Shown: piece after piece, positions 35,101 through 45,500 of the stretch
Position numbering within the stretch: the first letter of the stretch is position 1
Layout of the letters: each line of letters starts with the position of its first letter
Source: Nematostella vectensis
Taxonomy: Eukaryota > Cnidaria > Anthozoa > Actiniaria > Edwardsiidae
DNA length: 64,000 bases
Direction: 5' to 3'
Assembly: GCF_932526225.1 (NCBI RefSeq)
Contig: NC_064045.1
Coordinates: 12,456,442-12,520,441, forward strand
The notes under the pieces: generated by a model
What the model saw: the letters and a program-made list of their open reading frames with translations, nothing else
Told to the model about the DNA's origin: nothing
Database searches by the model: none
Position numbers and translations under genes: made by a program

Positions 35101-38100
35101 TGCATCAAAACCTGACCTTTCTGGGTGGCAAACTCAAACCAAAAAAATCACAGAAATAACTGCGCCCGTCGCATCCAGAGAACGACAAAAGAAATCTTCA
35201 AATGAAACCAAATCATTTTTGAAAAAAGAAATTCTTGTTTTTTCATAAGCGCTGAACAAGTTGCTTTTTAATGCTGTTATTTTCCCGCTAAAAGCCCGAG
35301 CGCGCGCTAGTTTGCCACCCAAACAGTCACTTGATCTCTTAGCGCAAGTCTCCTATTTAAAATACAACGGTTTATTCGCAAGGAAACAGAACTTCAGAAT
35401 GAAGCCAGATACATTATTGATGATATTTGATTGAAAATATCTTGGTTACTCAATTGAATTAGCCGATTCTTCAAGTCACTCGGCATTGAGCGGGAGTATA
35501 AAATGGCGGCGTGATTGGCCTTCTTTAAATGTCTTACATTCTGTTTTTTTTTTTTTTCAGATTTTGAGTGTGAGCGCCATTGTCCTCGCAAACCTTTGTG
35601 TGTCTTATATTATGACAAGCGCCAATGAGGAGGTAGGTCCAACCTAATGGATCCAATCAGCTGTCCGTATTTTTTACCTATGATTGGTCCTTTTTAAACG
35701 GTTTTTGAATTGGTCATCGCGGCATATTTTAAAATCCATATGTCATAACTCGCTTTGCTTAATGGATATCATATATGTCTGAATGATAACATATCTGTCA
35801 TAGTGCAGGTGCTTGGAAAGTATTTTTGAGCCTATTCGAATGGCCGCCATAAACTGGTATCCGTCTCTGCCAAATTTTCGTCTTTGATAAGACTTCTTCA
35901 GGGTGTATTCCATTCTTTATTTAGAATAGCTATATACGACACCTTATTTTGGATATAGAGAATACTACATGTAAAGTGCGCGCGTACGGTTTTTGTTCAC
36001 GAGTTGTGCAGTATCAAAAAACGAACGAGTGAGTTTTTTTTATACAAAACGAGTGAATAAAAACTGTAAAAGCACTTTCCATACAGTATTTTGTTTATTA
36101 TATACATACTGAGAAATTTATAATGAGCTTTTTACATAAAAGTTTATTACACTTGGCTGCAGAGGCTCGGAGTTTTGTGCTGTTCGACAGTTCAGTTGAA
36201 GACAGACAGAAACTTACATTGAAACGAATCTGTCTCGCTAATGTCACGCACGAGACTGTCGCTCATGTCACGCAAGGAGTGCACTTTTTAATCTCTAAAA
36301 TCTCGACATCCATGAAATAAATAAATTACTAAATGGAAAATGCTTGTACGATTGTTATGCACTCGTATATCATTCGTCCAATCAGAACCGCAAACGACTT
36401 TCTTCACGGTGAAAAAGCATCTTTTCCGCCTCTGATTTGCTGAGACCAGTGAACGAACGAAAATTTACTGAATGTGTTTTCAGTGAGTATTTCTCAGCAT
36501 GTATATAATAAAGCTATATACGATACCTTATTTTGAAAAGCTACAAACAATACCTTTTTGGAATAGCTATATACGATACCTTATTTGGAATAGCTACATA
36601 CAATACCTAATTTGGAATAGCTGTATATGATTTCTTATTTGAAATAGCTATATATGTTACCTTATTTAGAATAGCTGTATATGATAACTCATTTGGAATA
36701 GCTATATATGATACCTTATTTGGGATAGCTTTATACCATGTCTATTTGGAATAGCTACATACAATACCTTATGTGGAATAGCTGTATACTATACTTTTTT
36801 TGGAATAGCTGTATATGATACCTTTTTGGAATAGCTATATATGATACTTTATGTGGAATAGCTATATACGATACCTTATTTGGAATAGTTACATACGACA
36901 CCTTATTTGGAATAGCTACATACGACACCTTATTTGGAATAGCTACATACGACACCTTATTTGGAATAGCTACATACGAAACCTTATTTGGAATAGCTAC
37001 ATACGACACCTTATTTGGAATAGCTACATACGAAACCTTATTTGGAATAGCTACATACGACATCTTATTTGGAATAGCTACATACCACACCTTATTTGGA
37101 ATAGCTACATACGACACCTTATTTGGAATAGCTACATACGACACCTTATTTGGAATAGCTACATACGAAACCTTATTTGGAATAGCTACATACGACACCT
37201 TATTTGGAATAGCTACATACGAAACCTTATTTGGAATAGCTACATACGAAACCTTATTTGGAATAGTTACATACGACACCTTATTTGGAATAGCTACATA
37301 CCACACCTTATTTGGAATAATTTTATAAGATCTGCCTTTTATTTTTTTAGGCAGAGGAGCTCATGAGAAAAATCGAAAAGGAAGAGGTTAGTTGTGTTTC
37401 TCTAGTTGCAGAATGTTTTGACTTATAGTAAAGCTTTTGCTTGCATGTTATTGTAATAATAGTTTATTAATGAGGATCAGTAGGAGTAAGTATTATTTGT
37501 AATGACATTGTTTTCCTATCTCAGGAACAAGTGGCATATGATGACCCGGAGAAAAAAATCTACCATCTGTGTATTGTAAACCTTGTTATCGGGTAAGCAT
37601 TGTACCATTAGAAAGTGCAGAGAGCACCAACAGTATTGCGCTACGCTAGACTAACCACAAGCCTACATCAATGTTGGAGAACAACTTCAGAAGAGCATTA
37701 CCTAACGTGGTGAAGTGTGCAAACGCCAGCATTACTGTCACGTGATAACACGTGACTACTACTACATCGCTCATTGGTTAAAACTTCACACCATTCCACT
37801 TCGTGATAACACGTGACTACTACTACATCGCTCATTGGTTAAAACTTCACACCATTTCAACACGTGATAACACGCACTACATCGCTCATTGGTAAAATCT
37901 TCCCACCATTCCACCACGTGATAACACGTGACTACTACTACATCGTTCATTGGTTAAAACTTTGCACCATTTCCCCATGTGATAACATGTGACTTCTACT
38001 ACATCGTTCATTGGTTAAAACTTCACACTATTCCACTTCGTGATAACACGTGACTTCTACTACATCGCTCATTGGTTAAAACTTCACACCATTTCAACAC

Positions 38101-40251
38101 GTGATAACACGCACTACATCGCTCATTGGTCAAAGCTTCCCACCATTCCACCACGTGATAACACGTGACTACTACTACATCGTTCATTGGTTAAAACTTT
38201 GCACCATTTCCCCATGTGATAACATGTGACTTCTACTACATCTTTCATTGATTAAAACTTCACACCATTCCACTTCGTGATAACACGTGACTACTACTAC
38301 ATCGTTCATTGGTTAAAACTTCACACCATTCCAACACGTGATAACACGTGACACCTACATCGTTCATTGGTTAAAACTTCACACTATTCCACCAATTGAT
38401 AGCACGTGATGACTACTACATCGCTTATTGCTTGAAAGTCGCTGCGGACTCAGCGCTTTGATGATCTCATTATTTTTTTTTTTTTGCATATTGTTTTTTA
38501 GAACCCTCTACTGCGCAAAAGGCAACTACGAGTTCGGAATATCGAGAATTATGAAAAGTTTGGAGCCTTACAACAAAAAGGTATTTTTTGCGTTGTTTCG
38601 TTTTGTGTGTTTGTCTATCGTTTGCTGAGGTGTACTTAGCCGTTTTCAGCTTTAAGCCCGCTATCCAAATTATGTTAATATAATTTATGGTTAGTAGGGT
38701 GTATTTAGTATACTATTATTTGCCTTTTAAAGAGATTGTCCGAAAATCTGGTTAAGCTTGGCTTAAATGCAGGGACACTCCTGACTTGCGAGTATTACTC
38801 ATTGTTTTCTCATAATTGCATTTGATTGCGCACGTTTGATTTAACGCATTGTCTATTGCTTTCACATAACTCCATTTGGCACGCGTTTTCTTCTCGTTTC
38901 CATGTACTGTGTATTGCTTTCTCATAACTATCATGAAACACGTTTGCCTAGTATTCCCTTAGTTACTTGCTCGCCTTCATTTAAATCGCAGATTATTTCA
39001 TCATTATTCTAATCGACTCCTACTTTTCCAGCTTGGCACAGATACATGGTTTTATTCCAAAAGATGTTTCCTTTCTCTCATTGAAAACATGGTAAGAATC
39101 CACATCCACCCTTGGTTGAGGCCACACGCCTTCTGATTGGTTGAGGCCACACGCCTCCTGATTGGTCGAGGCCACACGCCTTCTGATTGGTCGAGGCCAC
39201 ACGCTTTCTGATCGGTCGAGGTCACATTGGTCACTTTGCAACGATATGGCATGATCGATGGATAAACTTAGATTCTATTTGATTGAGAAATTGCTTTGTG
39301 TCGAATAGAATAAGAATTGCAGTATTCTTCCTTGCTCTTTATACTGCAATATTTTGCAGTATTCTTAAATGTTATTTAATCTTCAATGTTGGATTTGAAA
39401 TACCTGTTATGTTGTTCACAGTCAAAGCACATGATAATGCTGCGAGATAACGTGGTGCAGGAAATCATACAGTTTATGGAGCACTGCGAGAGTAAGTCAT
39501 CGCGTTACACGATCAGGGGCGGATACAGGGGGTGGATTGGGTGAATATCCACACCCCTTTTATAGGAAAAAAAATGAAAAGCCTTTTTTTTTTACGAAAA
39601 TAAAGGGACGGGAGGTACTGTGCATGTGCCTTCGCCTGCTTGACTTTGCTGACGCGACAAATCCAATACAGCTTAAAGTATTTTTAGTTCTATGTGACCT
39701 ACCAAGAATCACTGGATCAGTGTTAAGCCATCTATCTGGTTATTTTCATACGCCATTTTGAAATCCTGGATCCGCCCCTGACGATGCGTATGGCATACCA
39801 TGTGTGTGACTTGATATGTGTGACATGATGACCTTACGTGACTTATTGTGACGTCTTATGACCCAATGTTAAACTACGTGACCTGTTGTGACATTGGGTG
39901 ACTCTTTGTGAAATTGCGTGACTTGTTATGATATTATGTGACTTATTGTGATATTGTGTGACTTATTGTGAAATTGTGACTTGTTACAATGCGTGACTCA
40001 TTGTGACATTGTGTGACTTATTGTACATTGCATGAATTATTGTGACATTCCTTGACTTATTGCGTGACTTATTATGATATTGCGTGAACTATTGTGACTT
40101 ATTGTGGTGTTGTGTGACTCTTGCAGTGTACGGTAAGAATGTCCCTGCGCTCGTCGAGCAGCCCTTGGAGGAGGAGCGTATGCACCCCGGCAAAAACACC
40201 GTGACGTACGAGGCGCGGTTACTCAAGAGCTTGTTCATGAGATTAGTCTAG
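26152..40251 (+). CDS. TTC30: Intraflagellar transport protein 70 (IFT70/TTC30, DYF-1, fleer), 27 exons, 647 aa
   Basis: Exons: 26152-26205, 26352-26417, 26882-26952, 27432-27492, 27784-27861, 28184-28240, 28469-28537, 28775-28841, 29607-29711, 30504-30632, 31026-31075, 31290-31352, 31915-32004, 32513-32578, 32712-32765, 32996-33061, 33615-33691, 34278-34347, 34555-34632, 34710-34772, 35561-35632, 37351-37386, 37525-37592, 38502-38580, 39032-39091, 39422-39491, 40127-40251. The total of 1944 nt has every phase matching and ends TAG. The product is TPR superhelix throughout (e.g. LSYNIALCYYSMKQYAPAL, YWDLENYAQVEKIFRKSVEF) and ends in the conserved NTVTYEARLLKSL segment. Human IFT70 is 665 aa. 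IFT70 is a core IFT-B subunit that wraps around IFT52-88 and is needed for axoneme tubulin polyglutamylation and kinesin-2 transport. Human TTC30A/B are single-exon genes, so this intron-rich form looks ancestral. Several introns carry satellites. Confidence 0.97.
27014..27117. repeat. Snap-back inverted repeat in IFT70 intron 3
   Basis: Arms TACACCAAAAACTGGAATTC...CTCTGCCAAATTTTC and its near-exact reverse complement, about 37 bp each, with a ~28-bp loop (AAGAAGTCTTATAAT). A related fragment (CTCTGCCAAATTTTCGTCTT) lies at 35865-35900. Confidence 0.8.
29310..29470. repeat. ~27-bp tandem repeat in IFT70 intron 8
   Basis: Five copies of ATCTAAACAGAAATATAGAC followed by TGAACCAACC. Ends about 140 bp before exon 9. 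Confidence 0.85.
30050..30470. repeat. GATGAT/GTGGTGATGG-rich low-complexity tract with ~100-bp duplication
   Basis: IFT70 intron 9 holds long purine-biased GAT-rich sequence, with three rough repeats of a block containing AAAGGAATGGACAATAAGAT (about 30115, 30218, 30318). Open frames on both strands here are artefacts of composition. Confidence 0.6.
32033..32373. repeat. ~65-bp tandem repeat, 5 copies, IFT70 intron 13
   Basis: The unit contains AGACAGGTGACCCAGCATTA, TAAATCCCTCTATTCTAAAC and ATAAATCGCTAGCCATGCTT. Later copies are almost identical, the first is more divergent. It starts about 30 bp after exon 13. Confidence 0.9.
32596..32682. repeat. Hairpin inverted repeat between exons 14 and 15 of IFT70
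   Basis: ATAAAATGTATACCTTCCAA + AAGCTGGACTA pairs with TAGTAAGTCCAGCTTTTTGA + AGGTATACATTTTAT, about 32-bp arms with a ~22-bp loop. It fills most of a 133-bp intron, so the intron RNA should fold tightly. Confidence 0.8.
33268..33574. mobile_element. MITE with GGCCCGTACCCAGG ends
   Basis: The left end AGGCCCGTACCCAGGATTTT and right end CCTGGGTACGGGCCT are inverted repeats. The ~300-bp interior is non-coding. It inserted in IFT70 intron 16, ending 40 bp before exon 17. Confidence 0.65.
33671..34262 (+). repeat. ~37-bp tandem repeat seeded on the IFT70 exon 17 splice donor
   Basis: Exon 17 ends GATGAAGCACTTGAAAG with donor GTATAG. The intron continues with about 14 copies of this segment plus spacer (AAGCACTTGAAGGGTATGGA and GACCTTAGTGTGTAGT). 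The copies retain a potential AAAG|GTATGG or AAGG|GTATGG donor-like site. The array fills nearly the whole intron up to exon 18. Confidence 0.85.
35107..35355. mobile_element. Second copy of the 479-724 MITE family, one end truncated
   Basis: The right end GATCTCTTAGCGCAAGTCTC matches the terminal repeat of the element at 479-724. Interior blocks (TTGCTTTTTAATGCTGTTAT, CCGCTAAAAG) match it in inverted orientation. The left side starts inside the terminal repeat. It lies in IFT70 intron 20. Confidence 0.6.
36525..37325. repeat. 27-bp tandem repeat, ~30 copies, IFT70 intron 21
   Basis: Unit TTTGGAATAGCTACATACGA + CACCTTA. The 3' half is nearly uniform, the 5' half degenerate. Because 27 is a multiple of 3 and the unit lacks stops in some frames, both strands show open frames of 170-180 residues; these are not genes. 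It ends ~30 bp before exon 22. Confidence 0.92.
37735..38420. repeat. ~60-bp CACGTG-rich tandem repeat, ~11 copies, IFT70 intron 23
   Basis: The unit contains CACGTGATAACACGTGACTA and TACTACATCGCTCATTGGTT + AAAACTTCACACCATT. There is a higher-order period of about four units (~240 bp), seen in the alternation of CACGTGATAACACGCACTAC and CCATGTGATAACATGTGACT units. Each unit carries one or two CACGTG (E-box) palindromes and an ATTGG (CCAAT-type) word. Confidence 0.9.
39105..39235. repeat. 28-bp tandem repeat, ~5 copies, IFT70 intron 25
   Basis: Unit GAGGCCACACGCCTTCTGAT + TGGTTGAG, beginning shortly after the exon 25 donor. Confidence 0.85.
39514..39780. mobile_element. hAT-like MITE beside the exon 26 splice donor of IFT70
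   Basis: Ends CAGGGGCGGATACAGG and CCTGGATCCGCCCCTG. Flanks share ACGAT on both sides (39509-39513 and 39781-39785), a possible target-site duplication. Same family as 879-1090. It begins only 22 bp after the end of exon 26. Confidence 0.72.
39790..40120. repeat. Degenerate GTGACTTATTGTGACATT-type repeat
   Basis: About 20 irregular copies of a 17-23-bp unit (GTGACTTATTGTGATATTGC) fill the last IFT70 intron up to exon 27. Confidence 0.8.
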
Positions 40252-41551
40252 CAAAGATAGACGAGGGCTTATTTGAGCTTGGTGGGAGCGATGTCGTGCA
40301 AGAAATTTTAATGAAGATTTCACAGTTATTCCTCTTTGTTATCAAATGGCCCGTCCCTTACCGACTCTTAGGCTATGTTCAAACGTCGTGTTATCCATGA
40401 TCCGTATTCAATGCAAATTGATGCAAAAGAACCAGGTGCATTGTTTTATTTTAATTTGCATGCATTTGTATTGAATACGGCTCTTGCATAATACGACGTT
40501 AGAACTTAGCCGATAGCAGATAAATTTAGCCCCATGTTCAAGTTGCTTATTGTGTGCTTGATCGAACGGCTGTATCATTAAGATTCATATGTTCAATCGC
40601 CAAACTATCGATGACGTTATGTCATTAGGCTTAAGCAAGTCAAAGTGTGAATATTGTAAATAGCGTTAAAAATAACATATAAATTTACCCGAATGTTGTT
40701 TTCTTATTTGATTCCTTTCAGAAATTTTAATATGCCTTCTAAACGTTTTTTTAACAGCGCGTCTTCTTTACACTAGTCTTTGACCAAATTAACGACTTAC
40801 ATTTTCTGCTTTAATTTGTACTTTATGTAATGTGCTGAAACAAATAACTATTGTCTTTTTTCGTGATACTTTCACAATACGTTCCTGGGGGGGGGGGTAA
40901 AAGATGAGCTTGTACCAGTTCCCAACAGGTCTGTCTGGTAACGACTACAGAGAAAAGTCTGTCATCCGTGTGATTTTTGCGCTACGCTAGTAGTGATAAG
41001 AGTTATAAGGAAGTTTATACACACTTACATTGAGATACAAACAATTGTCGTCATATCTAAAACAGGACTCAAAGTTCCGAAAAAAAATTAATGAAGAGAA
41101 AAGAACGTTTATTTCAGAAAAAGCGCGATCGTCGATACCGCCCTTCGTTTAAGACGCCATAATGGCCTCCATTCTAGTACTAAGTTGGTTATAAGATGAT
41201 TGATTAGTAAGGCTTCTCGGCCAATAAAATTGCGATTTACCTTATTAGCGTAAAATGTTCCCTAATTTCGAAAAAAAACAAGGGGTCGGTTAACCCTCCC
41301 TCAACCTTCCGTCCCCTCCCTAGAGCGTGCACCTTGTCTCCCTCATTTCTTCCCCCGAACCCTTCTACTGTAATGCAGACTTTGCGTATGCCTCCCTATG
41401 AGTATCCTTTACCTCCACCGACCTTTTTTTTTTCTTTATTCGAGTGACATGGACGTCCCTCCATGCTTTGCATTCACGAGATAACGAGCCCAGTTACCTG
41501 TGTTACATGTAACCGCGAAAGACTAACACTAGAAAGAACACATAATCCAAG
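40252..41551. other. Intergenic region between IFT70 and LSM11 (same strand)
   Basis: 1.3 kb with the IFT70 3' UTR and the LSM11 promoter/5' UTR. A G-run lies at 40887-40896 and a pyrimidine-rich stretch at 41283-41440. I see no clear polyadenylation signal, TATA box or extra gene. Confidence 0.5.
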
Positions 41552-42473
41552 ATGGCGGTCGAAGAGAATCATTCCCGCCGAAAAGACGACAGGAGTTTAG
41601 ACTTTCTCTCAGCAAATTTCGATCCCTTGCGAGCACTCTACCGCCGAGATATCCAACCACCCTTTCCAAACATTCAAGTCTTTAATAATCTCGCTGAATA
41701 TGCCCGTGCTATCAAGGAAGGCAAATCAAAGCCAGCATTTCGACCGTCTGAAAAACCTCAGCCAAGTCAACGTGCGCGCAACCTCAAGCCACAGTTCCAA
41801 GGGCTGGAGATACAAGAGAGACTTCAAGCGCTTGCTGATGGGAGTACGAAAGTGGAGGGTCAGGGGGGAGCAGTTTTGGCTAGTGCGGAAGGTGGGGTTT
41901 GCCTTGGAGGAAAGGTAGTTGGCGGTGGAGGACTTGGCGAAGGAAGGCGGTGGAAAAAACCTATGAATGTCCTAGACAAAATGCAAGGTAATCTCTATCA
42001 TGCACACGTGGGTATGTTTTTATGACAAATTGATGGGGTCGCTGGGACAAGCTTGGCGTCATGCGGGCCTTAACACAGGATTTTTAGGGGGAGGGGGATG
42101 TTAAGTCGAATAAAAACTTTAATATCATTTCTTAGGTATGCATAGCTGTCAACTCACCCACATTAGGTGGGTGTCACAAGATTATGTACCTCATCACAAG
42201 CCTAATTGTTGGATTGTTGGTGAGCTCACATCAGAATTAAGTTTTGGACCATTATCCTACCTTGAAGTTGACTTGTCTATCCTACTGCAAGATCACTGCG
42301 ACCACATTTTTTGCATTGTATGGTTCCTGTTTTAAACCCCTGTCTGTTTTGTTGAAATATTTGGCCAAGAGATAAATCTATAGACAAAGGGTTGCATTCT
42401 ATTGAAATGTACTTGCCTTAGTAAATATTTGTAGCCAAATTTTTGCATTCAAAATAAGCAAATAAACCAAAAC

Positions 42474-42511
<38 letters not shown>

Positions 42512-45500
42512 CAATGGCTTTCAAATTCTATTTTAAGCTCCTGTAAGCAACCAACGCCTATTTTCAAGTATTTGGCTCACTGTGGCAACCTACAAGAGCA
42601 AGTGGGTGACCAGCTCCATTAACCACCGCAATGTACAGTTTTCAATGTGGTTGCTTACAATAGCTTCAATTATACTGATAGCAATTATTTTTTTCAAAAT
42701 ATTAATTTGAAGTGATTGTGCTGAATGCCTGTGTCTGCTAAATTATTCCAAATCACTGCCTGTTTACATCAGTGAAAATGTTAAGTAAAGAGACAAAGCA
42801 GTAAGACAATAGCCACAATAACTCACTTTTGTTTTTGTTTTACAGCATGTTCAGTTGGGCCTATGAGCATATTGTACCGATGTGTGGAAGAAAGACTGAA
42901 GCTGAGAGTGTGGACTCGGCGGTATAAGGGACTGCGTAGTGTGTTATCAGGGTATCTCATTGCCTTTGACAAGCACATGAACTTGGTAATGATATGCTAG
43001 ATTCTTTACACCTTTACACTACTGCATTCAAATTCCTGCTTATATCTTCTTTAATCATGCCTTTCCATGTCCTCTTTTCTGGCGAAGGGCTCCACAGATT
43101 CATCCTTTTATTTGGATAATTTAGGAATTATGTTCTCTCGTGTAGTTAGACATTTAAATCGGAGTGGCAAAAAGGTGTTCTTCTTGTTTAGGCAGTGTTA
43201 CAGTTATGTTTGACATAACGGTTATCCGACCTTGCTCTTTATTTAATAGTGTTCTATTCTACTTTGTTTATTTGACCATATGCTTAAGGATAGGGTTTTT
43301 AACATAATTCAAGCAAAATTGTTCTAATTCAAGCATAAGTGAATTTGAGCAAAGTGATCTACTGGTAATTCTGTGCTATAATGCTCATCCATGTTTCTTA
43401 ACTATCAGGCGCTTATGGATGTTGATGAGGTGTACACGTTAGAAGAGATAACAGCTGAACCTCTTCCCGAAGCAGAAGCCAAAGAAGTTAAGCAGAAAAA
43501 GAAAAAGAAGAAAAAGAACAAAAAAGGCCCAGAATCTCTAAACGAGTGTCGAAAAGAAGAATCTGAATTATTAAAGGCAGTTGCTCCTCCTGAAAAAAAT
43601 GTTGCTTCAACTGATGTATCCAAAGTACAGGAAGAGGAATCGGAAATGGAATCAACTGTTAAGGATTCTCATCTTTATCAAAGAACCAGTATTGATGAAC
43701 TTTTCATGGAATATCGAGATCCACGTTTATTAAGACGAACCGACAAAGCTTGCGAAATTGGTACTGCAATGAGCAGTATTCGTGTTCAGTCTGAAAGAAA
43801 ACCTGTTGTGGAGTTACCAACTGATCCACGTATCCAGAAAGGCATACCTAGTAATGTTAAACCTTTAGTCGGAGACAATAAACAGGCAAGTGATTGCCAT
43901 TTGAAAGACAAGATAAATCTGATTGGAAAACAAATTCCTGCAGACCCCCGGATTCGTCCTAGACCCGACAGCCAAGGAAAGGTAGACAGTGTCAAACCTT
44001 TTGTTGAAGAAACAGTTCATGCTGGCATCACTCAACTACAAGAGGATAGACGGCAGATGCAGAAACAACCTCTTGCAGTCGATCCCCGCACTCGACCTAG
44101 TCTTGAAAGCCAAGAACAAGAAGACAGCAATGTCGAACCAGTTTCAGAGAAAGTCCAGGTGGATATCAGACGGCAGATGCAGAAACAACCTCTTGCAGTC
44201 GATCCCCGCCTTCAACCTAGACCCCAAAGCCAAGAACAAGTAGACAGCAATGTCGTACCTCTAGTTGGAGAGACAGTCCAGTTGGATATCAGACGGCAGA
44301 TGCAGAAACAACCTCTTGCAGTCGATCCCCGCACTCGACCTAGTTTTGAAAGCCAAAAACAAGAAGAAAGCAATGTCGAACCTTCAGTTGGAGGGACAGT
44401 CCAGGTGGATATCAGACGGCAGATGCAGAAACAACCTCTTGCAGTCGATCGCCGCCTTCAACCTAGACCCCAAAGCCAAGAACAAGTAGACAGCAATGTC
44501 GTACCTCCAGTTGGAGAGACAGTCCAGGTGGATATCAGACAGCAGATGCAGAAACAACCTCTTGCAGTCGATCGCCGCAATCGACCTATTCTTGACAGCC
44601 AAGGACAAGCCTCTGGTTCAGAACGTGTGCGTATAGCATCATCTGAGATAGCAATGAAAGGAAGAGCTCCTGACCTTGCTACAAGTGCTACAGCAATACA
44701 CGTTAGAAGACCTTTTGCTGGCGATTTTCCAAGTTCGACTAGGGTCGAAAAAGGGAAATCTTGTGAAGAAGCAGCCTGCCCTGCAATTACACAAGACCAA
44801 GTTTCTTCACTAGATGCCAGTGAGTATTCTAAACTACGAGAAAGGAGAACCTCAGGAAACGTAGCTATCGCTCAAGTGATAAGTGAAGAGAGATCTTCTC
44901 AAGATCCGATTAACATTCCAATGGTACAGGAAAGAAGTCACTTCACAAGCGTTCCTAGTACTCGTGAAAGACATCTATTTCTTGATGCAGCAAGAATACG
45001 AGGAAGGAGACATTCAGGAGACCTAGCTAGCGCTCAAGTGATAAGTGAAACATTATCTTCCCGAAATTCGAGTAGTGTCCCGATTGTACGAGAAAGGAGT
45101 CACTCCACAGGCGCCAATAGAACTCACGAAAGACATTTATCTTTTGATGAAGCAAGGATGCGAGACCTTAGCCGAACTCGACGCATTCCTCTAGCAGTCA
45201 TTAGTGATCTGCCTCAATTAGATCCAAGATTATCAACCCATGAGAACAGTATATACAAGACCGACTCGAAGCTGAAGACCTTCAGGGTTTTAAATTATGG
45301 TGCGAAGTCACGCGAAGATGTAGACTTTAAGGTTTCTTATAGTGATTCTGGTACAAACAGCGCTTTTTCTGAAAGAAATGAACCTCAAGAGCAATATCCC
45401 GAAAGAAAGGCGATGGCTGGTGAAAAGGCATGGGACTCAAAGACCATACAAGATAGCCAGGATGTGGGCTCTACTGCTACTGATACTGAAAAAACGGGTA

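Noticed and set aside
36755-37366. Repeat-protein frames of ~170-180 codons on both strands (SYVAIPNKV / WNSYIRHLI)
   Set aside because: They are translations of the 27-bp intronic satellite of IFT70, flanked by verified exons 21 and 22.
37735-38420. CRISPR-like array (regular ~60-bp repeats)
   Set aside because: The units are contiguous tandem repeats without unique spacers, in a eukaryotic intron.
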